From contig NZ_CAAHFG010000002.1 in assembly GCF_900890425.1 (NCBI RefSeq), forward strand, positions 62,001 through 126,000: 64,000 bases of DNA, given 5' to 3'. This document shows, piece after piece, positions 24,259-32,800 of this stretch (its first letter is position 1; each line of letters opens with the position of its first letter). Source of the DNA: Pontiella desulfatans (GTDB lineage Bacteria > Verrucomicrobiota > Kiritimatiellia > Kiritimatiellales > Pontiellaceae). The position numbers and the translations under genes are program-made. A model generated the notes under the pieces. That model saw only the letters and a list, made by a program, of their open reading frames with translations, searched no databases and was not told where the DNA came from.

Positions 24259-25086
24259 ATGGAATTGATGAATATCACAGCTAAAATTCTGCTCACAACC
24301 ATCATATGGATTGTCGGTGCCTACTTTGGATCAACGTCATCATCCGACCCCGCCGGCGAAATCTATGCGATGCTGATTCCGATGCTCGTAGCGCTTGTGA
24401 TCTCCATTCCGGTGACGGTCAGTATTGCACGTACACCAGTAACGGCGGGTGGCTGGCGGGGCAGGGTTTTGGATGTTACGCGCTACGTGCCCTTGGCGAT
24501 TGCAGGTGGGCCGGTAGCCATGCTCGCTCTTGTTCTGGCTTTTTCCCTGTTGCTGGCCCTTCTGCGGTTTGCATTCTCCGTTTACGGACTCGTGCTTCTG
24601 TGCACCGGAGTGGGCATTTGGTTTTTTGGATTCCACCGAAAGAAAAGGCTGGCACGGAACCTCGGGGCGGCTCCCGGGCCAGCAACCGATACTGTTGCAA
24701 TGCCAGAGGAGCCGGAAGAAACTTTGCCCGCGCCCGAACCGGCTCCCGTTCCCATTCCCGCACCTGTTCCCGCCCTGCCTCCCAAACCCGGGCGACCGAG
24801 GAATAAGAAACCCGTGTGCGGTGTTTGGGCGTGGGTTCTTCCGGTAGCGTCGGTGCCTGTCGGAATAGGCCTTTTTTTTCTTTCGACTACATTCGATTAT
24901 GACGGCTACGAAGCTTGGTTGATTTTTGCATGGGGACTGGCTCCGACATTCCTTGCGCTATGTATTTCTCCGATCCTTGCCATAGTATCGCTATGCCGCC
25001 GAGAACGGTTGCCAGAATTGTCCGCAACCATGCTCATCCTCTATGCTGTCGGTTTGTTGCTCTCTTTATGCGCAGGGCTGACCTAG
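24259..25086 (+). CDS. Hypothetical membrane protein with Pro-rich linker
   Basis: 275 residues. Four N-terminal hydrophobic segments (up to about residue 130) are followed by a linker rich in Pro/Glu/Ala (PEPAPVPIPAPVPALPPKPG, near 160-180) and a C-terminal part with two to three further helices (VWAWVLPVASVPVGIGLFFL and later). The helix spacing at the C-terminus recalls the gene at 23787, so the pair may be distantly related. The ATG at 24268 is an alternative start. No known function. Confidence 0.7.
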   Translation: MELMNITAKILLTTIIWIVGAYFGSTSSSDPAGEIYAMLIPMLVALVISIPVTVSIARTPVTAGGWRGRVLDVTRYVPLAIAGGPVAMLALVLAFSLLLALLRFAFSVYGLVLLCTGVGIWFFGFHRKKRLARNLGAAPGPATDTVAMPEEPEETLPAPEPAPVPIPAPVPALPPKPGRPRNKKPVCGVWAWVLPVASVPVGIGLFFLSTTFDYDGYEAWLIFAWGLAPTFLALCISPILAIVSLCRRERLPELSATMLILYAVGLLLSLCAGLT

Positions 25087-25172
25087 GCAGTGCGACTGGG
25101 CTGGTTGGCATCGACGGTGCGCCGCTCGTCGGGGCTCATGTCGGCATTCCTGTTTTTTTTCTGTCTGCCCAT
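25083..25172 (-). CDS. Possible 29-residue ORF starting like the FKBP gene
   Basis: ATG at 25172 to TAG at 25083. It reads MGRQKKNRNADMSPDERRTV and nine more residues. The first nine match the FKBP start (MGRQKNNNKNAG) at the DNA level as well, then diverge. It is convergent with and overlaps the end of the gene at 24259 by four bases. It may be a tiny gene or a decayed partial duplication of the FKBP 5' end. Confidence 0.35.
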   Translation of the reverse strand: MGRQKKNRNADMSPDERRTVDANQPSRTA

Positions 25173-25265
25173 GGAAGGTAATGCGTAACGGGTAATGCGT
25201 AATTCCGTCAACAGGAATTCTCTGGGGAGTTGAGTTTGCGCGATGTTTTCGAGAGAGCGAACGGA

Positions 25266-25320
25266 ATTTATATCCAGCCGTAAGTGGGTTTAAAAACCGA
25301 GTTGCGGCTGGGTATAAAAT
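25266..25320. repeat. Palindromic repeat, downstream copy flanking the AAA ATPase gene
   Basis: 55 bases. Arms ATTTATATCCAGCCG and CGGCTGGGTATAAAAT surround an inner GGGTTTAAAAACC. It is nearly identical, in direct orientation, to 26885-26940 on the other side of the ATPase gene. Confidence 0.88.
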
Positions 25321-25384
25321 CTTGAAAAGTGGGGCGCCAGCGTGGTTTGGGCAATCAGCCTTGTATGCAGGGGCATGCTTCCCT

Positions 25385-25445
25385 GTCTCCCTTGGCGCGG
25401 TTTTGCCCCGCTCCTTTTCGACGGCATTCTTGTTATTCCTGTGGT
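25385..25445 (-). pseudogene. Fragment resembling the N-terminal region of the FKBP gene
   Basis: On the minus strand it reads NNKNAVEKERGKTAPRE, against NNNKNAGKKRGRGGAGQNRAE in the FKBP at 23285; the DNA string GCGGGGCAAAACCGCGCC is shared. It has no start codon and no FKBP core follows. It sits next to the palindrome at 25266, so it may be a leftover of a duplication or insertion event. Confidence 0.45.
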
Positions 25446-25456
25446 GTGGCTCCTGC

Positions 25457-26884
25457 CTACGGTTCGAAGAGCGCTGCAATTTCGATGCGGTTGTTGATGA
25501 GTTCCTGGCTGTAGGCGTTGTCGGCCAGCCCGTTGGCGGTGACCATGGCGAGCAGCAGCGCCTTGCGGGTTTTGGTTGCGGTTTGGAATACCTGCATCTT
25601 GTTGCGGAGCTCCTCTGCATATTTCTTTGTGATGGTGAAGGGCGCGGCGGAATATTTCATTTCGCAGAGGCTGACCACATTGTCGGCGCGATCGACCAGC
25701 AAGTCGATTTGCGCTCCCTTTTCCCCTGGCTTCGGGCGGGAGCGCCAAGCCGAGGATTCGGTCTGCAGGGCGGCGATGCCAAGGGAGGTCTTGATTTGCC
25801 GTATATGCTTGAGGCAAATGTTTTCGAAGGCAAAGCCGCTCCAGGCGTTCCAGCGCGGGGTGGCGCGGAGTTTGATCCAATGCGCGCCGGCCTCTTCCGA
25901 GAGCCGCTTGCCTTCAATCCAGCGCTGGTGGAAGAGGGAGAATTCATCGGTCAGCCGGAAGAGCGAGTCGCGCTTGGTGCGCCCGAAGGGAATGGTGATG
26001 CCGATGAAGCCGGAGCGGTTGAGTTCTTCCAGGGTCTGGGAAAGCGTTCCGCCGCTTTCGAGCTTCGCTTTTTGCTGTAGTTCGGCACGCGTCAGGCCTT
26101 GCTGGGTTTTGGCCAATGCCTTGATGATCTGCAGGTGGCGTTCGTGGTTTTCGAAGAGCGAGGCGTAGACTTCGTTGAACTCGTTGCGCAGCGGTGCGCC
26201 CGGTTCGAAGCAGAGCTTGTCGATGTTTTGTGCGGCGGAGAGGTTGGGCTGCGCCTGGTGGAGGTAGAAGGGGACGCCGCCCAGAGCCATGTAGAGCTCC
26301 AGGGTCTGGAACCAGTTGTGGGAGAATTTGCGGCTGCGCAGATATTCATGCGCTTCGCACAGGTTGAAGGGGGAAAGCTGCATGGTTCGCGTAACCCGCC
26401 CGTGTAGTCCGCCCTTGTTGTGGATGACGCGTTTGATCATCCATGCCGCCGCCGATCCACAAACAATGATCAGCAGGTTTCCCCTGCGCGAGCCCCAGCT
26501 GTTCCAGAAGTGTTCAAAGGCGGGAAGGAAGCCCGACTTTCGCGACGCGATCCACGGCAGTTCGTCGAAGAAGACCACTTGTTTTTCGGAGGCCTTCGAG
26601 CGTTCCAGTTTTCTGCGCAGCAACTGGAAGGCTTCCTGCCAGGTGGCCGGGGTCTTTTTGGTGCCGAGTGCGGCTGCGAAGTTGGCCAGCTGTTGTTTTG
26701 CGGGTAGATCCTTGGTGCCGGTAAACTCGACCGTGAACCTCCCGAAGAAGTGGGTAATGAGGAATGTTTTGCCGACGCGCCGGCGCCCGTATACGGCAAG
26801 CAGCTCGGCGTCCGGCGAGTCCAGTAGTTGCTTTAGAATCGCCTATTCCCGGCTTCTTCCGGCTATGAAGCTTGGTTTTTCCAT
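25457..26884 (-). pseudogene. AAA ATPase (archaeal-type, DUF234/nuclease-like C-terminus) with in-frame amber codon
   Basis: Read from the ATG at 26884 the product opens MEKPSFIAGRSRE, then a TAG (26843-26845), then AILKQLLDSPDAELLAVYGR. The family normally has a Gln or similar residue at this point (GRxxEL..L), so one C-to-T change explains the stop. After it the protein is intact: Walker A GRRRVGKTFL, Walker B VVFFDELPW, a helical domain, and a C-terminal nuclease-like region (FAFENICLKHI, KGAQIDLLVDRADNVVSLCEMKY). The full length would be 475 residues. Without a start near residue 15 the P-loop cannot be made. Such ATPases are often multi-copy and of unknown function. The gene is bracketed by two palindromic repeats. 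Confidence 0.82.
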
Positions 26885-26940
26885 AATTTATATCCAGCCG
26901 TAGGTGGGTTTTAAAAGGCAGTTACGGCTGGATATGAATT
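26885..26940. repeat. Palindromic repeat, upstream copy flanking the AAA ATPase gene
   Basis: 56 bases starting at the base next to the ATPase start codon. Arms AATTTATATCCAGCCGTA and TACGGCTGGATATGAATT enclose GGGTTTTAAAAGGC. Direct copy of 25266-25320. Any leader of the ATPase gene would fold into this hairpin directly before the ATG. Confidence 0.88.
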
Positions 26941-27006
26941 TCGTGTAAAGTGAGGTGAGAAGCGTGATGCGAAGTGAATCACGGCTCAACCGTCATTGTT
27001 CACGCA

Positions 27007-28647
27007 TTATGCGAGCGCCTGGTTCACAATCTCTTTCGCCTCGCTTTGGATCTGGCGCAGGTGCTCTTCGCCTTTGAAGCTTTCGGCGTAGATTTTGTAG
27101 ACGTCTTCGGTGCCGGAGGGGCGGGCGGCGAACCAGCCGTTTTCGGTGCAGACCTTGAGGCCGCCGATGGCCGCGCCGTTGGCGGGGGCGTGCGTCAGCT
27201 TGGCGGTGATCGGCTCGCCGGCCAGCGTTTCGGCGCTGACCTGTTCCGGCGAGAGGGCGGCCAGCTTGGCCTTTTCCTCGCGGTTGGCCGGGGCATCGAC
27301 GCGGTCGTAGACCGGCGCGCCGAACTTGGCGACGAGCTCCTGGTAGTGCTCGCCCGGATCCTTGCCGGTGACGGCGAGGATTTCGCACGCCAGTAGGCAG
27401 AGGATCATGCCGTCCTTGTCGGTTGTCCAGACGGTGCCGTCCTTGCGCAGGAACGACGCGCCGGCGGATTCCTCGCCGCCGAAACCGTAGGAGCCGTCGA
27501 CGAGGCCGTTAACGAACCACTTGAATCCAACCGGAACTTCCTGAAGGTCACGGCCGAGGTCGGCGGCAACGCGGTCGATCATGGAGGAGGAGACCAGCGT
27601 TTTTCCAACGGCAGCGTTCTTGTTCCAGCCTTCGCGATTGGCGTAGAGATAGTTGATGGCCACCGCGAGATAGTGGTTCGGGTTCAGCAGGCCGGCGGAT
27701 TTGGTCACGATGCCGTGGCGGTCGTAGTCCGGGTCGTTGCCGAAGGCGATGTCGAAATCGTCCTTGAGGGCGACGAGGCTGGCCATGGCCCACGGCGAGG
27801 AGCAGTCCATGCGCACCTTGCCATCGCGGTCGACGGTCATGAAGCTGAAGGTGTAGTCGACCGTGTCGTTGCGGGTGGTGATGTCGAGGCCGTAGTGCTC
27901 GGCGATCGGCTTCCAGTAGCGCAGGCCGGAGCCACCCATGGCGTCGGCGCAGATTTTCAGCCCGGCGTTTTTGATGGCCTCCATGTCGATCACGTTGCCG
28001 AGGTCTTCGACATAGGGCGTAATGAAGTCGTAGGCGACGGTGGTGTCGGCTTCGAGCGCTTCGGGATAGTAGAGGCTTTCGACTTCGTCGTTGTTTTCGG
28101 CCAGTAGCTCGTTGGCGCGGTCGGCGATCCAGCCGGTGGCATCGGTATCGGCGGGGCCGCCGTTGGGCGGGTTGTATTTGAAGCCGCCGTTGTCGGGCGG
28201 ATTGTGCGATGGGGTGATGACCACGCCGTCGGCCAGCCCTTCGGTCTTTCCTTTGTTGTACGCGAGGATGGCGTGGGAAATGACCGGGGTGGGGGTGTAT
28301 CCGCCGTCCTGGTCAATCATCACCGTCACGCCGTTGGCGGCGAAAACCCCGAGCGCGGTTTTTTCGGCCGGGATGGACAGCGCGTGGGTATCCTTGCCCA
28401 TGAAGAGCGGGCCGGTGATGCCCTGGCCCGCGCGGTATTCGCAGATGGCCTGCGAAATCGCCATGATATGGTCTTCCGTGAAGCTGGTGTTCAGCGAGGT
28501 GCCGCGGTGTCCGGAGGTGCCGAAGGCAACCTTCTGGTCGGGATTGGTTACATCGGGCTGCGTCTCGTAGTAGAGACTGATCAGCTCGGCGACGTCGGTC
28601 AGCTTTTCCTTTGCAACGGGTTTTCCTGCTTCTGGATGGATGGCCAT
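27007..28647 (-). CDS. pgm: Phosphoglucomutase (alpha-D-glucose phosphate-specific)
   Basis: 546 residues, the usual length of E. coli-type Pgm. It interconverts glucose 1-phosphate and glucose 6-phosphate, linking glycolysis with glycogen and sugar nucleotide synthesis. It starts [20 protein letters not shown]. The active-site phosphoserine lies in [14 protein letters not shown] (near residue 146), the metal loop in [10 protein letters not shown], and the sugar-binding loop in [12 protein letters not shown]. The C-terminal phosphate-binding motif is [13 protein letters not shown]. An RBS (AAAGGAGAAAC) precedes the ATG. Confidence 0.97.
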   Translation of the reverse strand: MAIHPEAGKPVAKEKLTDVAELISLYYETQPDVTNPDQKVAFGTSGHRGTSLNTSFTEDHIMAISQAICEYRAGQGITGPLFMGKDTHALSIPAEKTALGVFAANGVTVMIDQDGGYTPTPVISHAILAYNKGKTEGLADGVVITPSHNPPDNGGFKYNPPNGGPADTDATGWIADRANELLAENNDEVESLYYPEALEADTTVAYDFITPYVEDLGNVIDMEAIKNAGLKICADAMGGSGLRYWKPIAEHYGLDITTRNDTVDYTFSFMTVDRDGKVRMDCSSPWAMASLVALKDDFDIAFGNDPDYDRHGIVTKSAGLLNPNHYLAVAINYLYANREGWNKNAAVGKTLVSSSMIDRVAADLGRDLQEVPVGFKWFVNGLVDGSYGFGGEESAGASFLRKDGTVWTTDKDGMILCLLACEILAVTGKDPGEHYQELVAKFGAPVYDRVDAPANREEKAKLAALSPEQVSAETLAGEPITAKLTHAPANGAAIGGLKVCTENGWFAARPSGTEDVYKIYAESFKGEEHLRQIQSEAKEIVNQALA

Positions 28648-28694
28648 TTTTGTTTCTCCTTTAAAATTGTTGAATCGAGCCGCGGTTCATAGCA

Positions 28695-28713
28695 GAGCAC
28701 ACCCCGTGTGCTC
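28695..28713. terminator. Small hairpin between the zinc-ribbon gene and pgm
   Basis: GAGCACA-CCCCG-TGTGCTC lies in the 126-base gap upstream of pgm and downstream of the following minus-strand gene's stop region. There is no clear T-run. Low-confidence call. Confidence 0.3.
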
Positions 28714-28773
28714 AATGCTAAAGGTGAAGTCGTGGCCGCGGCTGGTTGCCGCATTCGCAGTCCGGTGGACGGT

Positions 28774-29616
28774 TCAGGATTCCTTCAGCTCTTCCGGATC
28801 GTCGGCCGTTTCGGGCTCGGGGATGATGATCCCCGTTTCGGCGGCCTGGGTGGCCACCGGGGCATTGCGGACTTCCGTGATGTAGCGCTTGAGCATTTTC
28901 TTCTGCTCGCCGCTAAGGCGCGGGAAGCCGTAGACGCCATCGCTCTCCCAGGTCTTGGTGCCTTCGATGATGCCGAGGCGGCTGATGAAGGTTTGCAGCA
29001 GCTGGTCGTGGGGATAGCGATAGGTGGTGTCGTCTTCGGTGAAGCTGACCCAGACATCGTAGCCCAGCCATTCCTTCTTGAACATCAGTCGTGTGGCAAC
29101 CTGTTCGGGTTCGATGATGTCGTCCTGGTGCGTGGCTTCCCACTCCGCCTTGACATCGGCGAAAACCGCCTTCGATTTCCCGCAGTGGGGGCAGGGGCGG
29201 ATGCCTTTGTTCAAGAAGCCGGAAATGACATAGGGTTTTTTGCAAGAAGGGCAAACGACGGCGGCATTGTTGCCGTGGCAGTCGGCCACTTCCACCTTGT
29301 GCACGTTGAGTGTGCTGAGGCTGTCATCGGCCACGCCATCGAACTCCTCGATGGCGGCCTGGAGCAGCTTGCTCTTGGTGATGATTTCGTCGGAAATCAT
29401 CAGGTCGGGATGCAGATCTGCGGGGGTGTGGCCGTCCGGCAGTCCGGTTCTGCGGTGTACGACCCAAGAGGTGTATTGCCGCGGCGGGCCGAGCACCTCG
29501 GTCCAGTCCACCTTGTCGAACGGGCCGAATCCAAGGTAGCCCTGCACGGCCGAATAGTTCGCCCGAACCTTGTTTGCGTTCAGATAATCCAATGCCTTGC
29601 GAATATCGCCTTTCAT
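28774..29616 (-). CDS. Hypothetical cytoplasmic protein with zinc ribbon
   Basis: 280 residues. The N-terminal 80 residues (MKGDIRKALDYLNANKVRAN, then YLGFGPF and SWVVHRRTGLPDGHTPADLH) look like a winged-helix or MGMT-like module but I cannot assign them. A four-Cys zinc ribbon follows (VVCPSCKKPYVISGF, then RPCPHCGKSKA, near residues 122-150). The C-terminal half contains the beta-rich VWVSFTEDDTTYRYPHDQL and ends in a helix and acidic tail (EPETADDPEELKES). Found alone, upstream of pgm in transcription. Possibly nucleic-acid binding. Confidence 0.75.
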   Translation of the reverse strand: MKGDIRKALDYLNANKVRANYSAVQGYLGFGPFDKVDWTEVLGPPRQYTSWVVHRRTGLPDGHTPADLHPDLMISDEIITKSKLLQAAIEEFDGVADDSLSTLNVHKVEVADCHGNNAAVVCPSCKKPYVISGFLNKGIRPCPHCGKSKAVFADVKAEWEATHQDDIIEPEQVATRLMFKKEWLGYDVWVSFTEDDTTYRYPHDQLLQTFISRLGIIEGTKTWESDGVYGFPRLSGEQKKMLKRYITEVRNAPVATQAAETGIIIPEPETADDPEELKES

Positions 29617-29800
29617 AAAAAACCTCCGTTGTCTGCCTATACAAAACTATGTCGTACTAAGATGACAATAAGAAAGTGGTTCAATTACGGTTAGGAAGGG
29701 GGTTTTCCGGTTTTCGGCGTATTTGTCGTTGCTCCGGCTTGAGTGGCGGAGGCTGAACATGCACTCTTCGAGGTTCAACCTAAAACACAGGAGAGAAAAC

Positions 29801-30082
29801 ATGGCCTCAGCAGTAGCACGGCATATTTTGGTGGCAACGGAAGCGGATTGCCTGACGTTGAAAAAGCAGATCGAGGAAGGCTCCGATTTCGGCGAACTGG
29901 CCAAGGCGCACTCCAAGTGCCCATCGGGCGCAGACGGCGGCGCGCTCGGCACCTTCGGTCCCGGCCAGATGGTGAAGGAATTCGACGAAGTCGTCTTTAG
30001 CGCCCCCGTTGGCGAAGTGCAGGGGCCGGTCAAGACCCAGTTCGGCTTCCATCTCGTGGAAGTCACGCATCGGGTGGATTAA
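29801..30082 (+). CDS. ppiC: Parvulin-type peptidyl-prolyl isomerase (PpiC)
   Basis: 93 residues, a stand-alone parvulin domain with no signal peptide, as in E. coli PpiC. Family motifs: ARHILVATEADCLTL at the start, SDFGELAKAHSKCPSGADGG, LGTFGPGQMVKEFDEVVFSA and the closing TQFGFHLVEVTHR. The start at 29801 is chosen for the RBS AGGAGAG 6 bases before the ATG; the frame extends upstream without support. Convergent with ruvB, which ends 62 bases downstream. Confidence 0.93.
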   Translation: MASAVARHILVATEADCLTLKKQIEEGSDFGELAKAHSKCPSGADGGALGTFGPGQMVKEFDEVVFSAPVGEVQGPVKTQFGFHLVEVTHRVD

Positions 30083-30143
30083 TCCGGGAAGGGGCACCGG
30101 CTCCGGTGCCCGGTCGGCGAGACCGCCGGCCCTCGGTTGGGTT

Positions 30144-31130
30144 CTATTTTTCGGGTGGAACCAGCCCAAACTTGGCATACGCACGGGCCGTGGCAACACG
30201 GCCCTGCGCCGTTCTCTGGAGGTAGCCCTCCTGGATCAGGTAGGGCTCGTATACCTCCTCGATCGTGTCGGATTCCTCGCCCACCGAGACCGACATCGAG
30301 TTGATGCCCACCGGCCCGCCGCCAAACTTGTTGATGATGCAGGAGAGGATGCGCTTGTCCATTTCCTCCAAGCCGTCGTCATCGATGTCCAGCAGATTCA
30401 GCGCCTTGTCGGCCAGCTCGGCGGTAATGATGTTGTCGGCCTTGACCTGCGCATAGTCGCGGGCGCGGCGCAACAGGTTGTTGGCAATACGCGGAGTTCC
30501 GCGCGACCGCGATGCAATCTCCATGGCGCCATCGTTTTCGATTTCCACATTCAGGATTTTCGCCGAGCGCTTGATGATGATGGCCAGCGTTGCCGCGTCG
30601 TAATAGTCGAGCCGGTTAACCAATCCGAAGCGCGAGCGCATGGGGGCGGAGAGCATGCCGGCACGCGTGGTTGCCCCAATCAGCGTAAAGGGCTGGATGT
30701 TCAGGCGCACCGACCGGGCGTTCGGCCCCTGGTCGATCACAATATCGATCACGAAATCCTCCATGGCGGAATAGAGATATTCCTCCACCGAGCGCTGCAT
30801 GCGGTGGATTTCGTCGATGAACAGCACATCGCCGCGCTCCAGGCTGGTCAGCAGGCCGGCCAGATCGGCGGGTTTGTCGATGACGGGCCCGGATGTGCAT
30901 TTGATGCCCGCGTCCATGGCATCGGCCAGAATGTAGGAAAGCGTTGTTTTTCCCAGGCCGGGCGGGCCGGATAGGAGCACGTGGTCGAGCACATCCTCGC
31001 GCTGGCGTGCGGCCTGCACAAAGAGTTCCAGCCGCTCCCGGATCTTATCCTGTCCTGTAAAATCCTCGAAGCGCGACGGCCGAAGCTTCTGCTCGAACTC
31101 CTTGTCCGGTGTAATGATTTCGTTGTTCAT
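30144..31130 (-). CDS. ruvB: Holliday junction branch migration ATPase RuvB
   Basis: 328 residues. It forms the hexameric motor that, with RuvA, drives branch migration of Holliday junctions. Walker A is [16 protein letters not shown], Walker [11 protein letters not shown], the sensor region [21 protein letters not shown] contains the arginine finger, and a C-terminal winged helix follows ([20 protein letters not shown]). It starts [24 protein letters not shown]-like, typical of RuvB. It lies 120 bases downstream of ruvA on the same strand. Confidence 0.98.
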   Translation of the reverse strand: MNNEIITPDKEFEQKLRPSRFEDFTGQDKIRERLELFVQAARQREDVLDHVLLSGPPGLGKTTLSYILADAMDAGIKCTSGPVIDKPADLAGLLTSLERGDVLFIDEIHRMQRSVEEYLYSAMEDFVIDIVIDQGPNARSVRLNIQPFTLIGATTRAGMLSAPMRSRFGLVNRLDYYDAATLAIIIKRSAKILNVEIENDGAMEIASRSRGTPRIANNLLRRARDYAQVKADNIITAELADKALNLLDIDDDGLEEMDKRILSCIINKFGGGPVGINSMSVSVGEESDTIEEVYEPYLIQEGYLQRTAQGRVATARAYAKFGLVPPEK

Positions 31131-31250
31131 GATTGGAATCTATGTAGCCACAGTTGAACGCCGGTTGTCACGGAATATAACCACGAAGACTCGGCGTGCG
31201 CAACGGGGCACGAAGCAGGGGAGGGCGGAGAGTCCTTCGGGCCTTCGTGG

Positions 31251-31844
31251 CTATTTCGTTAGCGCCAGGCGGATGAGGTCTTCCACCGTCATTTCGGGCG
31301 AGAGTTTTTTGGCAACGCCCTTGATCATCTTGGCGGCATCGTCGGGCTTGTGGCCGAGGGCGCCGAGCGCGAGGGCGGCATCGCGCATGCGCGAGTCGCC
31401 GCAGGCGGCTTCGATCGGGGCGAAGGCATCGAGCTGTTCGCCAGGATCGAATTTGTCGCGCAGCTCCACAACGATCCGTTCGGCCGTTTTCTTGCCGATG
31501 CCCGAGATCGACGAGATCCGTTTGATGTCGCCGTTGATCAGCGCATTCTTCAGCTCGCGCACCGGCAGGCCGGAGAGCGCGCTGATCGCCAGTTTGGGGC
31601 CTACGCCGCTGATGGTGAGCAACTTCAGGAACATGTCGCGCTCGTCCTCGGTGCAGAAGCCAAAGAGCTTTTGGTCTGCTTCGGTGATGTGGTGGTGGGT
31701 CAGGATCCGGCAGTGTTCGCCTTCGAGCGGGAGGCGGTCGTAGCTGCTGAGAGGAATGAATACCTCGTAGCCCACGCCGCCAATGTTCATTTCGATGCGT
31801 GCGAGCTGCTTGGTGTCGAGTTTGCCTTCAAGAAACGTAATCAT
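31251..31844 (-). CDS. ruvA: Holliday junction DNA-binding protein RuvA
   Basis: 197 residues from the ATG at 31844 (MITFLEGKLDTKQLARIEMN). The N-terminal OB fold is followed by the double helix-hairpin-helix region (LLTISGVGPKLAISALSGLP and ISSISGIGKKTAERIVVELRD) and the C-terminal domain that touches RuvB. Directly upstream of ruvB. The promoter region contains CTGCAACAT (31852-31860 on the minus strand), the same 9 bases as the outer arm of the palindromes of the neighbouring PaaX-like element. Confidence 0.97.
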   Translation of the reverse strand: MITFLEGKLDTKQLARIEMNIGGVGYEVFIPLSSYDRLPLEGEHCRILTHHHITEADQKLFGFCTEDERDMFLKLLTISGVGPKLAISALSGLPVRELKNALINGDIKRISSISGIGKKTAERIVVELRDKFDPGEQLDAFAPIEAACGDSRMRDAALALGALGHKPDDAAKMIKGVAKKLSPEMTVEDLIRLALTK

Positions 31845-31941
31845 GGTTGGGATGTTGCAGAAACAGACCGGTGAAATACAGCCTTTTCTCAAATCCTTGG
31901 GACTTCGCTCCGCAGGGATGCCCAGTACGCGGCCATCATGA

Positions 31942-31983
31942 ATGTTGCAGTTGTTGTGACGGCCGTCACTCTAACTGCAACAT
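31942..31983. repeat. 42-nt palindrome, downstream copy of PaaX-like element 1
   Basis: An 11-bp arm ATGTTGCAGTT pairs with AACTGCAACAT, with 3-nt internal loops and the self-complementary 14-mer GTGACGGCCGTCAC in the centre. It is a direct copy of 32801-32842 with few changes. The last codons and the TAG stop of the PaaX-like gene (31971-31973) lie in its arm. Confidence 0.95.
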
Positions 31984-32792
31984 CCGGCCTGCTTATCGAT
32001 TTCAAGCAGCAGGGCGCGATGGGCTTCGTGGGCCTGCTTTCCGGCATAGTCGTGCGGGAGCAACGCGGAGGGGAGCAGCGGATCGTCGATCATGGCCGCA
32101 TGATAGGCGGAGAGCGATGCGCGCAATAGCTGGGAGATATCGGCGGGGGCGTGAAGGTCCGACTGAAGCAGTGCGATATTCTTTTGCGTCACGTCTCGGA
32201 AATGTTCCTGTCGTTGGCGGAGTTGCTCGAAATTCCACGAATCTTCCACGATTTGCCGACTGGGCAAGCCCAGAACGCTTCTCGACTCAAACAAATAAGC
32301 GAACGCATCGATGTTGGTTGCCTGGGCGAGGTCATCGAAGTCGGGGCGGATGTCGTCGGGGGTAATCCAAACGCTTTGCTGTAGCTGGCCGAGATGTTTC
32401 CGTTTAAGAAATTGCCGCAGCACATTGCGGTATTTCCTATCCACCTCGGGGACGTCGTAGACCAGCATGTACCAAATCTTGTTCCATGAACGCCCCCAGC
32501 GTTTTTCAGGATGGAAGTAGATGGGAATCACATTTTGTCCGGTTTCGGTCAAATGAAGCCGGGGAGCTTCTCCGCCGGTGCTTCGCGCCGCAACGAGCCC
32601 CTGCTTCAGCAAGCGGGATTTCGCGGAGCGGAAGGCTTTGTCGCTGGGATAGCAGGAGCGGTTGAGAAGCGCCCAGCCGCCCCGGCTAAGGAAGAGCGCG
32701 GAAAGCTCCAGAAGTTCCATGAACTCGACTCCAACGTGTCGCCGCACAACGGGCCAACTGATATCCGGGTTATGGAAATCCTGCCAATCCAT
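31971..32792 (-). CDS. PaaX-like protein with Cas2-like central domain (element 1)
   Basis: 273 residues from the ATG at 32792 (MDWQDFHNPDISWPVVRRHV), 8 bases after the upstream palindrome; a longer frame would start inside the palindrome and is rejected. N-terminal winged helix (residues 1-85: FMELLELSALFLSRGGWALL, SAKSRLLKQGLVAARS), central Cas2-like ferredoxin fold (KIWYMLVYDVPEVDRKYRNV, LGQLQQSVWITPDDIRPDF), and a PaaX C-terminal helical region (AYHAAMIDDPLLPSALLPHD). PaaX proteins are GntR-related repressors of phenylacetate genes, but no such genes lie nearby. It is a close paralogue of the gene at 44774, and its coding region ends inside the downstream palindrome. Confidence 0.85.
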   Translation of the reverse strand: MDWQDFHNPDISWPVVRRHVGVEFMELLELSALFLSRGGWALLNRSCYPSDKAFRSAKSRLLKQGLVAARSTGGEAPRLHLTETGQNVIPIYFHPEKRWGRSWNKIWYMLVYDVPEVDRKYRNVLRQFLKRKHLGQLQQSVWITPDDIRPDFDDLAQATNIDAFAYLFESRSVLGLPSRQIVEDSWNFEQLRQRQEHFRDVTQKNIALLQSDLHAPADISQLLRASLSAYHAAMIDDPLLPSALLPHDYAGKQAHEAHRALLLEIDKQAGCCS

Positions 32793-32800
32793 GAACAGGA

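Noticed and set aside
24306-24806. 166-residue Cys/Arg-rich frame on the plus strand
   Set aside because: Alternative frame inside the membrane protein gene at 24259, whose hydrophobic segments are coherent.
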